The notes under the pieces were generated by a model. The model worked only from the letters and a program-made list of their open reading frames with translations. It did no database searches and was not told where the DNA came from. Both the position numbers and the translations under genes were made by a program. Below are positions 22,536-34,765 of a DNA stretch of 64,000 bases, in pieces (position 1 is the stretch's first letter; each line of letters starts with the position of its first letter). Source of the stretch: Muscardinus avellanarius (lineage: Eukaryota; Chordata; Mammalia; Rodentia; Gliridae); assembly GCA_963383645.1 (NCBI GenBank), contig OY726565.1, positions 35,197,529-35,261,528 on the forward strand, given 5' to 3'.

Positions 22536-23470
22536 ACAAAACTTATGAGTGATCTTTATGAAAAAATAAGAATATATAATGTAAAAAGATAAAAATAATC
22601 AAAATTACACTGTTTATGTATAGAAACAGCAAAGATGTTTTCCACAAATTCTTCTATATTTTAAACACAATTAAAGTCAAAATTATGTCAAAGTAGCATC
22701 TATAAAATATATTTAATTTATATAAGGTAACAAGACTAACTACCACACAGAAAACAGATAATTTATAAACCAGGAAAAAAGAATAGGGAAATATAAGAAA
22801 ACAGCTTAATGATCTTGCTAATAATTGGGAAATCATTCAATAACCTCATTGAAATATCGTTTCATGCACATTAGGTTAAAAATTGATAAAATTTTAATTG
22901 GAATAATTATATGTGTTCCATAGAGATGGGAAGTAATTAGAATTCTTAAATATTCCTAGTTTTAATAAATTGGTTCAATTGGCTATCTCCAGGAAGGTGG
23001 TAGCATGTTCATCCCACAATTTAGCAATTCTACAAGAAACATGTACAATTGTGCTTATATTAGCATTATATGTAATAACAACAATTAGAAACTACCTAAA
23101 TGTATATATCATAGAAGAAATAACTCTGAGGGTATGAGGGTATTCATGTAATTAAATATTATATCGAATTCATTCCTTAAGCTGTCATTCACATCATATT
23201 ACAATATATCAATAGTAATAAATTCTCCAAATACAATATGAGTGAAAAATCTACATGTTGTGATTCTACTTATAGAAAGTTTTAAAATAGAAAAAAAATC
23301 ACACATTGATTAAGAATATATTCATATTAAACAAATTATTGGATAAACAGTAATAAGAAGGGGAAAGAATAGTTTTAAGGAGAGTCACATAGGGGCTTCA
23401 ATTGTATGGGGGATATTTTCTTCCCAAAGTATTGTGGTGAGTGCATGAATGTTTACTAACATTTATGAAG
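22536..23470. other. AT-rich DNA, nothing recognised
   Basis: No element or coding signal seen. Confidence 0.45.
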
Positions 23471-23792
23471 CTGGGTCCTTGACTTAGGATGGTTTATGAC
23501 TTTTTGACTTTACAATAAAAAGCTGTCTGCATTTAATGAAAACTACACTGCAATTTTAATTTTGATTGTTTCCTGAGTTCATGATCTGCATTACAAACTT
23601 TTCTTGAGGTGTTGAGCAGTAGTTATGGCCTCAGTTCCCAGTCAGCCATGCGATCAGGTGAAAAGGCTGTCACTGCAGCTCTTGTTGCTAATCCACAAGG
23701 GTTCTTAGGTTGATGTATTAAATTCATTTTTGACTTACTATATTTTCAACTTGCAATAGGGGTATCTTATCATAAGTTTAGGAGCACTCTTT
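23471..23792. mobile_element. Tigger/MER2-type DNA transposon relic
   Basis: It begins GTCCTTGACTTAGGATGG and ends ATAAGTTTAGGAGCACTCT. It has the internal GTCAGCCATGCGATCA block and the TTTTTGACTTACTATATTT motif. It is the same family as 16686-17207 but inverted and shorter. Confidence 0.75.
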
Positions 23793-23883
23793 TGTCTTTG
23801 AAACACTCTTGTGTTTTGTTTCTTAAAACATGTTTGATATAGGAAAATGTGTACATAATAAGTAAAAGGAAAACTGTAAAGGG

Positions 23884-23886
<3 letters not shown>
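23793..23886. other. Short spacer
   Basis: Unassigned sequence between the Tigger relic and a TG microsatellite. Confidence 0.4.

Positions 23887-23933
<47 letters not shown>
23887..23933. repeat. (TG)n microsatellite
   Basis: About 23 uninterrupted TG units. Confidence 0.97.
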
Positions 23934-23935
<2 letters not shown>

Positions 23936-24059
23936 GGGGAGAATTGGTGAAGGAAATTTGGAGAGAGGGTAAGGGAGAAGGGAGAGGAAGTTACAGAGTT
24001 AGGAACATCTGACTTCACACTCTTGCGTAGGTTTCTGGTGTCAGTAAGACTTTAATTTA

Positions 24060-24258
24060 AATTCCAGCTAGTAATCTCAGTACTTGGGAATCTGAGATAA
24101 GAAGATTGAAGGTTCTAGGACAGCCTCAGCAACGTAGCTGAGACTCTCACCACCCTAGTGAGACCCTGTTTCAAAACAAAAATAAATGAAAAGGGATGTG
24201 AGTGCAGCTCAGAGGTAGAATTCCCTTAGGTTCAATCTCCAGTAACAACAACAACAAT
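24060..24258 (+). mobile_element. B1-dID SINE, diverged
   Basis: It has CAGCTAGTAATCTCAGTAC in the left arm and GTGCAGCTCAGAGGTAG in the right arm. It ends in a short CAA repeat. Confidence 0.87.
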
Positions 24259-24284
24259 GTAGAATTTTATTCAGTTCAAATATT

Positions 24285-24465
24285 TATTAGCAGTGTAATC
24301 CGGGTCAATTTACTAAAACTCTAAACTTTACTGTTGCATCTGTAAAATTGCAATGACTGTTGTACTTTCCTCAATGAGTACCTCTGGTTATCAAATAAAG
24401 TGTTTCAAAGTATTTAGCAACATTTATATTATAAATTGGGAGCAATAAATAGTAACTGTTATTTT
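24285..24465 (+). mobile_element. MIR SINE, old
   Basis: The order GGTCAATTTACTAAAACTCT, GCATCTGTAAAATTGCAATG, then AATGAGTACCTCTGG and GGAGCAATAAATAGTAACTG follows the MIR consensus. Confidence 0.72.
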
Positions 24466-24529
24466 TGATCCTTAAGCCATAATTCACATCATATCTCTTT
24501 CCTTTAGCAATACTTTCTACTTGGCAGCT

Positions 24530-24690
24530 GAAACACAGTTTGAAAAGTACTTTGACATAATCATTCCATCCATATAGTGCTGGGGAAGGTGATCGGAAGG
24601 ATATTCTAGAGACTGAATGACTTGTTTAAGGTCCTCAAATAACAAAGAGGACAATAGGGCCTTGAAATATCTCTTCTTCTCAAACCAGTT
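24530..24690 (+). mobile_element. MIR-like fragment
   Basis: GAAGGATATTCTAGAGACTGA then ATGACTTGTTTAAGGTCCTC resembles the MIR 'gaggaaactgaggc...gacttgcccaaggtc' core. It is short and uncertain. Confidence 0.4.
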
Positions 24691-24699
24691 CTTTCCAGT

Positions 24700-26527
24700 C
24701 AGCATGGCCATAACCCTTAGTAGGTGGTAACTTTCATGTGGCTAGAGACTATTCTTTATTCTGTTTTTAGTTTATATTAACCACTCTTCAAAGAGCATGT
24801 GTCTTACAAATAGAAACTAGTTGATAAAAATAACATTACTCACCTTTAAACAGTGAGATTTGAATTTTCTTAAATTACCAGTCTACTTCCCAAGCATTTT
24901 AAACAGGAGTTAAACTGTGGGGTTAAACTGTGCAAAATTTATTTCTGGCAGAAGTTTAAGTATTAGAAGTGGGTAAAAAAAAGAAAGGGCTTGTTCAGGA
25001 ACAAGACTTCAGGTCTATTTCTTGCATCTGTGGGGTTTATCTCCTTTTATCCTTTTATGAATCAGCACAAATTTGAGAATTATTAATAGTGACTCAGAAA
25101 AATAAAAGCAAGAATTAAAGTATTGATTTCAGCACTGAGAAGGAAACTAATCATGGTATGAATTTGAGGACAAGGCAGATTAGACTTTGATCTGATTGCT
25201 TCACAGATACAAAAGGAAAAGACCAATCCCCCCAAGTATTGCATGAAATCTTTCACAGAGACAGCAGCTCTTACAAGTGTTCAGAAGGGACCCAGGTGCA
25301 GGCCCCAAATGTGTGCATTCTTCAGTGACAAAAAGATTTCTTATTAATGCCAAAAAATAAAAATTGGCTTTCAAAACAATGCCATTACTTTCCAAATAGC
25401 CACAGGGTGAGGACCAAACCAAGAAACAGGGACAAGCATGAAGACTTGAAATGAATTACTAGCCCTGAGGTGACCAACCAGAATGTTCTTTAAATGACAC
25501 TGATTGAGATTAAGAGGCTGTGGAGCCAGGGCACAAGCAAGGACAAGAACCAAATCAACTTGCAGATGGTTTTTCACTTGATAGAGTAGAATCTAATCTG
25601 CAGATGTGTTGTCTGTCCAAAAAAAAATGGGAGTGATATTTATTAATTTTGTTACTTCAGAAAAGTAGCAAAATGGAGTGTAAATAATAAATCATTAAGT
25701 GTGTTGAAAATGATTCATATTTTAGCATTTCATATTCATAGCTGTGCTGCCTCTAATAGCTGCTTATAAATGTGAATAACTAAAAAACATGTAACCAATA
25801 TTTTTTCCAACAAATACACAAACAATATAAACAGTGAATATGCACAGTAATATAAAATATTCAGATTCTGACCTGAAATTTCTCTTACAGATTTTGTATG
25901 TTATTGGCATAGTAATCAGAGTTTCTTACAAAACTCTATTCCACTGAGGAAAAAACACTTCTAATTCCACCACACAAAGATAGCCTTCCTTACCATCTTG
26001 AGATTTTTTTTTATTAAATTGGAAAATAGTCTCTTTTATTTAATAGTATTCTGCTTATAAACTTGAGTTGCAATGAACATAATAAACATTTCTTATTGTT
26101 CTTGTAAACATGACTCTAATAATTTCATAGTGTTTTATAAATGCATAATAATTTGCCTAACTAGCCACTTACTGAAGTTGAGCCTCACTCTCAAATTCTA
26201 CTCTACAGTGGTAAATGTCTCTATGCATAGATTTTATTGACTATATCTGAATAAATATTGTTAGAATCTCCTTAGGACAAATTTTGAAGCTGATTGGATT
26301 TAAAGATACATAAATTCATAAAATGCCTGAAATATCTCTTTTACTAAAGGTCCATGTGCTAAAAACCCTTGATCACCAGCCTGTAGTGCTATTGAGTCTT
26401 AAAAAATTCTTCTGAAGGCAGTTCTTTTAGATCAGCATGACTGATACTCTTAGTAGCTTAAAAGTAACAGTAGTATGTAGTAACTTCCATGTGGATAGAC
26501 ACTATTCCTTATTCTGTTTTGTTTAGA
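24700..26527. other. Unassigned intergenic DNA
   Basis: No gene seen. 25990-26320 has a loose likeness to the 3' part of an old L1 or HAL1 element, but I cannot support a call. Confidence 0.35.
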
Positions 26528-26619
26528 AGGTGGGGCCTAGTGGAAGGTCTTTGGGGGTATGCCTTTGAAGGAGATATTTTCTCTCTCTTCTCTCTTCTCT
26601 CTTCTCTCTTCTCTCTTCT

Positions 26620-26675
<56 letters not shown>

Positions 26676-26935
26676 TCTCTCTTTCTCTTTCTCTCTCTCT
26701 CTCCCTTCCTCCCTCCCTCCCTCCCTCCCTCCCTCCCTTATTTCTGGTCACCATGAGATGAGCAGCTTTCCTGTACCATATAATCTACACAATGATGTAC
26801 TGCTTCACCACTTGCCCCCAAATAATGGGGCAATTACCAGTGGATTTAAATATCCAAAATTGTGAGCCAAAACAAATCTTTATTTAAGCTATTGGCCTTA
26901 GGCACTTTTTCACAGCATTGAAAGAGAATAAAATT
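26528..26935 (+). mobile_element. MaLR LTR (MST/MLT1 type), 5' truncated
   Basis: It begins at AAGGTGGGGCCTAGTGGAAGG. It continues through a CT-rich block, ACCATGAGATGAGCAG, and AATTGTGAGCCAAAACAAATC, and ends near TTTCACAGCATTGAAAGAGAATA. This is the standard order of an MST-like LTR. The natural CT-rich block has grown into a long microsatellite. Confidence 0.75.
26579..26737. repeat. (TCTTC)n(TC)n(CCTT)n polypyrimidine tract
   Basis: About 160 bp of pure C/T on the plus strand, inside the MaLR LTR. Frames of alternating Ser/Leu or Arg/Glu here are artefacts. Confidence 0.96.
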
Positions 26936-28249
26936 TTTTATTTCTTTTGTTATGTAAAGTACTGTGCTCAGTACATCCATGAATATGACAGTATCTCTTA
27001 CATTAAAGGTTTTAAACTATACTAGAGAAGATACACAAGTAAAGAGAGTTATAATTCAGAGAGACAATGACAATTTAAAGTATCATTACTCATAAAAGCA
27101 AATGAATAAGTATAGTTTTAGATCTAAGGTTACAAGGTCATGAGAAAGAAAACAGCATCCATGTAAGGAGAAAATGATGTCTTCGGGGAAATGCCAGGCT
27201 TCAATTAGAGAGATGGAGACTATCAAAGACATTTTTGATAATAAACTATGAATTACAGTGGGCATAGTAAGAGTTTCAGAATTTGAGAAAAAGGAGAAAA
27301 TAGTGGGGAGAGAGTATTGTCATAGATAAATAAATGAATGAATGAAGGTGACTGGAGAGTCTAGAAACTTTTGTAAGACAACATGAGCAAGGCCAAAAGG
27401 CACCATGAGATTGATCTCAGTGGTGAGCAAACTGCCTGCTGGATCTGGAGCAGGAGGTTCCTGTGGGAAGACTCTTCACTTCTGATGAGGAAGAAATTAT
27501 CTTTAAAGCCCTGTGAATATGAGAAAAACAAGAATATTTCATAAAAATTAACTTTTTTCTTTTACAAAATTAACAAGTGTGACTTTTTATTCTGTGTCAT
27601 ATTACCTCATTTTGTACATGGAAGCATCATGTTGTCTTGGACTTAAATAAGTAAGAGGTATTTAACAGAAAAAATACTATTCTTTCCTTTTTTTCTTGGA
27701 TCTTTGCCTTTCCAGAGTTTTATAGTATAAAAATGATTCTCTCCAATGAAGCTCAGAGCTCCATGTTTTCCATTCTGTCTATCAGTAAGCACATACACCA
27801 AGGGTCACCGTAGCACGACAGATCTCCAGATGGAATCAGTGGTATTATTTCACAAAAGAAAGGCAAAGTTTGGATTATAAAGGTATCCAAGAAGTGAGCA
27901 AAATTAATAGTGCTATAACGGTGTTGTTAACAAAAGATAATTCTCCAAAAATCATCAACATTCTATCAACATTAGGCATGTGGTTCTGACAGATCCCCAA
28001 CAAACTATACACATAACGAACATGTTTTCTTCTCCCCATGTCACAGCAGTTCTACTTCCTTTTCAGGATTAGAGTCCATTTTTTTTCTGCCAGAATGCCT
28101 TTCATTATTCCTTGTATGTTTAACTCCTTCCTGATAGACTCATGTGCCTATGGTAGAAATATTTTCCTTCGGCACATCTGTAATTTTACATTTAAAAATC
28201 ATAAAGTTGTGGGGATGGAAATTCCAAATTCTCCGAGTAGGCCATGAGA
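26936..28249. other. Unassigned intergenic DNA
   Basis: No element recognised with confidence. It lies between the MaLR LTR and the ERVL-like region. Confidence 0.4.
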
Positions 28250-29015
28250 ACAAGGCTAAGCAAGGTCTCTCCAACCTCTACCATTTGGATCCTTAAACTT
28301 AATGATGAGCAACAACAATAGCTGATGAGTATGTATATCTTGAAGGATAGTGTTCGGTTTTCCATGGTATAATCTTTAGGGCTGGTTCCTCACATTAAAT
28401 GCCTTTAAAAGGAACTTCCATTGCTTTACCAGTTGGTGGAGTATATTATAGAGTCAGTAGTATCCATGTTCATACATCTGCTATTCATCTTCTCTTCTGT
28501 AGAACAGGCTGATGGCTACACTACAATATTAGGTGGGATATTAGGAGATCAAACATTGTCTAAATCTGGAGACAGCTGTGCTGCTTCAAGAACTCCAGGC
28601 AGAAGTGGAGTATGTGCTAACGAATCATTATCCCTTTGGAGCTCAGTACAATCAACTCGACACCAAGAAACTATTGGCCTACTAGGAATAGAGTACGCAG
28701 TGTTAGTTTCATCAGATGGAGGCTAAACATTTAATAGAGGTAGAAGATAAATTGGCCTTGGTAAATGGAAGCTCATGTTGCTGAATACAAGAATACATCC
28801 TTCTTCCCTGTCTTGATGATTACTCTAGTTAAGTTCTCACGGTGACAACACTGGGGCAAAGATGGCAGCAGTTGTCTAACATCAAATGGTTGAATCATTG
28901 TCTTCTTGCTAATTAGAGACTCTTCTGGTGGTGAATGTCTCTGACTGGCAAGGACATATGATACAAAGATCCTCAGATCTGTGTACAGTCAGAGATTATT
29001 CACACAACACTTGTT

Positions 29016-29229
29016 TTTTTTTGTGTGTGTGGTGCTGGGGGTGGAACCCAGGGGATTTCTACCTCCAGGCTATTCTCCCAGACCTATTTTATACTTTATT
29101 TGGAAACAGGGTCTCACTAAATTGCTGAGAGCCTCACTAAGTAGCTGAGGTTGGCTTCGAACCTGTGTGATCCTCCTGTCTCAGACTCCCAAGCGCAGGG
29201 ATTACAAGCGTGCGCCACCATGCCTGGAT
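29016..29229 (-). mobile_element. B1-dID SINE with 10-bp TSD
   Basis: Flanked by AACACTTGTT (29006-29015) and AACTCTTGTT (29230-29239). It has the 'ATTCTCCCAGACCTATTTTATA' right-arm variant together with the ordinary left arm, so it is intermediate between the two subtypes. Written in short: CTCCCAGACCTATTTTATA. Confidence 0.9.
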
Positions 29230-30398
29230 AACTCTTGTTCTTAATCTCCAATTATTTCCTCTCAGATTTGTGACTAAGTCATTCTCTAATGTCCATACAT
29301 CAATATATATTCTTACATCAGGCCACTTCTCTATATATGAGATTGATGAGCAAATATGCTGCTCATTGCATTGCCTGCTGAGAGAATTACTTCTATAGCT
29401 GTCTTTCAGGGATAGCCTTGATTATGATTATAATGCAGAAAATTAATTTTGTATTCAATCCATATAGAGAGAGTTGAACCACTGTGAAACAACCTTGCCA
29501 TTTTTCTTCTTCCATCACTTGTGTACTATGGGACATTGTGTATACTGGTGGATGACATAAATGTCTACACAATTTATTGTGCTGATTCTGTAACGTCCAA
29601 TCTTGTAAGTACTATTTCTACTATATGATCCTGCTAGCTTGGCCAACTATATGACTTTGTAGGTTTGACAAAATCCAACAGTACAGTCTGGCTGTCTGTT
29701 CACTTAATCTCTCTCCACCAGAGTCCAGTAGTATAAAAGTAAATATTTCTTTAATTCTCTAATGAAATTTGCACTATCTTACTTTAGAACCATAGGAAAT
29801 TTAGTTGTTTTTTTTTCCTATTGGGATTTGCCATAAATCCCATGTATCAAAAACTTCTACTCTTAGAAACTCTAATACGACAGAATCTCCTGTTTTATAT
29901 GGTCCATATTTAGGCCTGCTTGTGCCACAGCCTGGACCTTTTACAGAGTATCTCCCTGCTATGGGCTGCATTAAAAGTTGGCAGTCCTACATGCCACTTG
30001 TAAAAGTGTTGAACAGTATTCCCAAGTGTGGTTATATTACCTCCAGTATCCAAAAAGACCTACCTCTTGGTGGTAGAAGATATCAAATTCAACAATTTGA
30101 ATTTTACTTTGAGAGTAGATGCTATGGTATATGCCTGATTATGGTACCATTAACTATTCATTGATGAGGTAGGTATCTGAATCTTTATAGAATTTGTTTT
30201 ACTCTTCAAGATACTTATCACCTCTTTTTCTTTTTTTTTTCATCAAAATAATGTCATCTTTAAAATGGACCAGTATAAGATTTGCAGAAAGCCCGGATAA
30301 ATAATCCAGGTACCTTTGGATTGTTTTATGGTAAAGTATAGAGAAATTGAAATAACTTTTGGACAAAACTTTAAATGCATATTGTTTTCTATTCTACT

Positions 30399-30508
30399 GA
30401 CTGAGTTGCAAAGTACCTCACTGAGTAGCTGAGGCTTGCCACGAACCACAATCCTCCTGTCTCAACCTTTCAAATGCTGGGATTACAAGTGTGCGCCACC
30501 ATGCCCGG
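30399..30508 (-). mobile_element. B1-dID SINE, left arm only
   Basis: The antisense B1 arm from CTGAGTTGCAAAGTACCTC to CCACCATGCCCGG. The right arm is absent. Confidence 0.85.
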
Positions 30509-31100
30509 TTAAGAGTGGTTTTAATTTCTGCCATTTCATCTGAGATACAATACTGTTTATTTAGTATCTTCACCAAAATATAGGGTTTCAGAGGTTTTGA
30601 CTTGACTTTCTATAATTTTTACTCTTTAGAGTAAGCAACTAATATAGGGATGCTACCAACTATCAAATGTTTTCATTCAAATAATATATTTGAGGATTTG
30701 TGGACCAAGTAGGTATGTGGACCCAATGGATCCACTGTGAGCTGGATCTGTGTCAGGTTTTCATGTAGTTCCCACATAACCCCCCCCACCCCGCCCTTCT
30801 TTCCTTCTTCTACTCTAAAGGCAGAGACATGATGTCATTTCAGGTCTGTAAGTCACCCTGTGTTATATCTACAATGATCTTTGCAGTGCCTTTATTTTTC
30901 TTCTGTAGTTTAAATTCAAACAATAAAATACCCATAGTGCCTTTTGTGGGAAAACTGGGCATAGTAAACTTGTAGCGTTCTCCGGTCCTTTACCTTGGAA
31001 TTTGAGCTATTTTCCAGTCAGTGGATTCCAGGTGTAAAAACTGGCCTAAGTTCAGAAACTGGGCAAGAATTGTGGAATCTTTTTGGAACATCTATGCTCA

Positions 31101-31364
31101 GACCTGATTGCTTGTTCTTGACTTCCTTAGGTTCTGTAGATTGAGAATTAATCTTTTTTATTTTATTTTTTTAAACCCTTGGAACACTGTGCTCTGTGTT
31201 CTAGGGCAGTTGCCCTCAATGTCTGGCATCCTGGTTGCCAGTCTAACCTTATTTCTCATTAAGATAATTGAGTCCACCTTGTTAGTGATGATTAAACACT
31301 ACCATCTGCCCTCTAATATTCAGCAATATTATCATCCCCATCGCTCATTACAAAGCATTTTCTT
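31101..31364. other. Unassigned, possibly MER5-like
   Basis: It adjoins a MER5-like terminus. The body does not clearly match, so it is left open. Confidence 0.3.
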
Positions 31365-31422
31365 AGGTAGCTCTTGATGTGATTCCAATGTGTGGTTAAG
31401 TTTAAGAACCACTGATTTGACA
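31365..31422 (-). mobile_element. MER5-type hAT terminus, probable
   Basis: The complement starts CAGTGGTTCTTAAACTTAAC and runs into GGAATCACATCAAG, like the terminus of MER5 (hAT-Charlie) elements. The other end was not found. Confidence 0.5.
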
Positions 31423-31600
31423 TATTGATATAAATTTGACCTCATATATGGCATTGTATATTATTAACATTATGTCAAGAAAAGAGACTATTATTTTAGA
31501 TTAACTGCTTTAAAAATTTTCCCTGACTCCAGACATTTTAGAGCTACCAGCTGATCAGGAGTGGCTGTTTTAGATTGTGTTGGAATGATTGTATACTTTT

Positions 31601-31808
31601 TTCTTTTCTTTTTTTTTTTCCTTTTCTTCTTCTTTTTTTTTTTTTTTGGTGGTACTGGGGTTTCTGGAATCCCTTCTACCTCTGGGCTACACTCCCAGAC
31701 CTATTTTATATTTTTGAAACAGGGTCTCTTAAGCCAGCGCGGCTGGCTTCGAACCTACGCGATCCTCCTGTCTCTGCCTCCCAAGCGCAGGGATTACAAG
31801 CGTGCGCC
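31601..31808 (-). mobile_element. B1-dID SINE, 'TTAAGCCAG' subtype, young
   Basis: Flanked by ATACTTTT (31593-31600 and 31809-31816), with a long poly-T. It keeps CpGs in CTTAAGCCAGCGCGGCTGG and GATTACAAGCGTGCGCC, so it is little diverged. Confidence 0.93.
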
Positions 31809-31816
31809 ATACTTTT

Positions 31817-32114
31817 GAAACTAATTGTTACAACAAATTACTCTAAATAATACAATTTATAAACAAAAAAATATACATTTCATTCACAAGAATTTCTTTG
31901 TTTTTATATTTTTCTTCATACTGTATGTGTAGATAATACATAAGTATAGATCATTTATTTAATAATTATTTATAGACATTTAAGTATAGATAATTAGTTT
32001 CAGTTTATTTCCACTTATCACATTTAATGCTTTTTACATTTGTTATTGAGATCACACAAGTACATATTCTGTCATTTCATGTGTTAGTTGTCTTTCGAAA
32101 TTTTGTGCAACTTA
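31817..32114. other. AT-rich DNA, nothing recognised
   Basis: No element seen. Confidence 0.45.
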
Positions 32115-32400
32115 TAAATTAGATAAGTTCTCTTATGCGACTCTCCAATTTCACTGATGAAACTGTTGAACAGGAAAGGCCCAAGGACAGAACCTTGCAG
32201 CTTATCTCCTTCATAATGATAAAAATCTGCCAATCAATACTTTTGGCTGAGGATGTTCAAACATCATAGATCCATGTAATTGTTCTGTCATCCAAAAAAC
32301 TTTTCATCTTGTCCACAGGAAATCATAAGAGTTTGTCCAATGTGTGGCTGCAACTGAGAGATACTATGTCGATAGCTTTCCTTTGTTGTTTTAAAACAAT
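32115..32400 (-). mobile_element. CR1/L3 LINE relic
   Basis: The plus strand reads GTTGAACAGGAAAGGCCCAAGGACAGA...CATCTTGTCCACAGGAAATCATAAGAG...ATACTATGTCGATAGC. This is the complement of the CR1/L3 reverse-transcriptase segment that encodes the family's conserved 'FDKVSHDILVDK' block. It is degraded, with no open frame. It is one of the oldest elements in the window. Confidence 0.8.
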
Positions 32401-32439
32401 CATCATAGATACCCTTAAATAGGCAGCTTATTAAACACT

Positions 32440-32580
32440 TCATTGAAATTATCCAGTTTAATTATCATCATATCATTAGAAATTGGGCACTGTTGTTATA
32501 TTCATTTTACAGATGTGAAAATGGTGGGTAAAACATGTTGACAACTATTAAATAGTTTAGCCTCAGTATTTTTTAGACTC
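32440..32580 (+). mobile_element. MIR SINE, old
   Basis: GGCACTGTTGTTATATTCATTTTACAGATGTGAAAATGG followed by a TAGTTTAGCCTCAG-like end matches the MIR core order. In short: TTCATTTTACAGATGTGAAA. Confidence 0.75.
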
Positions 32581-33465
32581 CCAAAATGTTGCCAGAATAA
32601 TCATATTTAAAAAGTGAACTTATAAATAATATTCCTAAATAATAATTTTGTGCAGTGGTTGCTTGATCATTGTCCCATGGCTCTCCTATTTTTATATATA
32701 ATAGATTTAAACTTTGAGTTAGTTTCCAATTCATTCATATTCTTCCATTTTTTCAGAAAAATTTAAAAAATATCATTTTCTTAGTGCCAATATTTTAAAC
32801 AAACCATTGAGAAAGACAACACTGGGGAAGAAATCTCCTAAACTGTTTTCTGAAATGGACTAGAAAGTCCAATTAAAATAAAATAGGCTTATCTTGACCA
32901 CTTCTTCAATGCTAACAATACTTTTCTGGATATTCCTGTTGCTAAGAGATTTATGGCATCCCAGTGATTATATCACACACAATACAAATTAAACATCTGC
33001 CACCTGCTGTGCTATTTTATTAGGTATTTAAAACAACTTTTATCTAGTTATTTGAGCTCACATATCTAATTCTACATATAGTTAATGATATTGTATTGGA
33101 TATTTCAAAATAGATAGGAAAAAGGATTTTTACTGTTTTCATCACAAAGAAATGATAAATGTTTGAGACTATGGATAACTGAAGTGTCCTTAGTTAACCA
33201 AATGTATCAAAACATCACATACAGATGTGCCACTATCAATAAAAATGATTAAAGGGACAAAAATAATAAAAAATAAATTTACATAAAATTATTGTATCAT
33301 TAAATTTATTTAACAATTGCAGAGTAAATTTTAGCATCCCTATTTATTTGTACAGACATGTTTAAATCTTTTACTCCTATTTAGTAGTATATATGTTTAG
33401 TATCTTTTCAACTAGACAAAAAAGGATGTGGCAAATAGGGAGCAAGGACCGTAAACATCTTTGTA
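32581..33465. other. Unassigned intergenic DNA
   Basis: AT-rich, with no element recognised. Confidence 0.45.
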
Positions 33466-33479
33466 GACCTCACATTCTT

Positions 33480-33683
33480 TTTATTTTGTGGTACTGGGAT
33501 GGAACCCAGGGGCATTCTACCTCTGCACTCCACTCCCAACCTAATTTTTTTCTTTATTTTGAATCAGGGTCTCACTGAGTTGAAGAGGCCTCACTAAATT
33601 GCTGAGGCTGTCCAAAAACGGTGATACTCCTGTCTCAGCCTCCAAAATGCTGTAATTGCAAATGTGTGCCACCATGACTGGCT
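33480..33683 (-). mobile_element. B1-dID SINE with perfect 14-bp TSD
   Basis: GACCTCACATTCTT occurs at 33466-33479 and 33684-33697. A complete antisense dimer. Confidence 0.95.
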
Positions 33684-33697
33684 GACCTCACATTCTT

Positions 33698-34137
33698 ATG
33701 CACAAAACTTTGTCAATAAACAATTGCATTGATTTGATATGGGATCATGTGCTTTGCTGCCATATCAAAGTTTGTATTGACTTATCTTTTACAAACAAAA
33801 TAATACATGTGTTTATTTCTAGTTTTAAAGTTGGATTCAATTGTTCTGCCCAAATTCAACATGCAGAGGGGAGTATCATAATATTTAATTTAAAAATATG
33901 TAATACTGATTGGTGAAAAATATCTGTTCTGGAAAAACTCAGGTATAATTATTAGTGTATCATAATGTATATTCTGAAGTATTTAAATAATAGGTTATTT
34001 GTTAATCACAGTATTAACCCATTTAGAGGGATGGGGTATAGCTAAACAAGAATAAGAATTCAAGATTAATTAAAAAAACCAAATTTCCCAAAACTCTGCA
34101 GTCTAGATATAGAAGCAATAATAAGTCTGTATTGGGT
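33698..34137. other. Unassigned intergenic DNA
   Basis: No element recognised. Confidence 0.45.
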
Positions 34138-34615
34138 TTACTAGTGTAGCAAAACTCACAAGACATGTATATGGTAAAAAGGAATTTAATAAGTCAGTTT
34201 ATAGTGTAAAGCAGTGTAGTCCTAAGATTCCAATCGGACGTGGAAAGCTGGAGGAACCAGCAGCTGGTACATCAATCCAGGAGCTAGAGTCTCAGAACTG
34301 TAACTACCACTAATTAGTCCAAGTTCAAGATGGAAAGACCAGGAAACTCTCTGGAGAAACAATGGTGAAGGTCCAGTTCCAAGACTTGAAGGCCAATATC
34401 TCAGAAGAGAGCAGATGTGCTTTCTTCAGGAAGAACCACACATGTATTCACTTGTCTTTCTCCTTTTATCCAGGTCCTATATTGTCTACATTCAGGGCAG
34501 AATTTTCCCCTTCAAGCTGCTATTATATAAACTAAGGATCTCATGACACATCCAAAGTCACATAATTTTAGGTGTTTCATGAGCCAGTCAAGTTGACAAT
34601 CCAGACTAGCCATCA
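34138..34615 (-). mobile_element. MLT1-like MaLR LTR
   Basis: It runs from TGTATTGGGTTTACTAG to GACTAGCCATCA. Its complement opens TGATGGCTAGTCTGGATTGT and CAACTTGACTGG, as MLT-type LTRs do. 478 bp. Flanking 5-mers (AAGTC and GAAAG) do not match, so a TSD is not preserved or the ends are off by some bases. Confidence 0.65.
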
Positions 34616-34699
34616 GAAAGCCTATAAAGTGAATTTTCTAATAGGTACAGATGTAAAGAAAATAAAAGCAAACTGTGTATAAAATACCTGTCATAGCAT

Positions 34700-34705
34700 C
34701 CTCTC

Positions 34706-34765
<60 letters not shown>

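Larger units (their letters stand above)
28250..31100 (-). mobile_element. ERVL-like internal region, badly decayed
   Basis: On the complement, 30170-29500 resembles the RNase H to integrase part of ERVL pol. Short clues are LWQIP, then WTLVE, then a HHP-type integrase start region. No frame is open for more than about 120 codons, and stops occur throughout, so no protein can be made. The flanks (28250-29500 and 30170-31100) are assigned only by continuity. No LTR is visible at either end. SINEs at 29016 and 30399 interrupt it. A different class of endogenous retrovirus remains possible. Confidence 0.5.

Noticed and set aside
26489..26761. Frames of alternating Ser/Leu and Arg/Glu
   Set aside because: They come from a CT microsatellite in a MaLR LTR.
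28421..30164. Plus-strand frames of 101 and 119 codons
   Set aside because: They lie opposite an ERVL-like relic and show no motif. They are shadows on the wrong strand.
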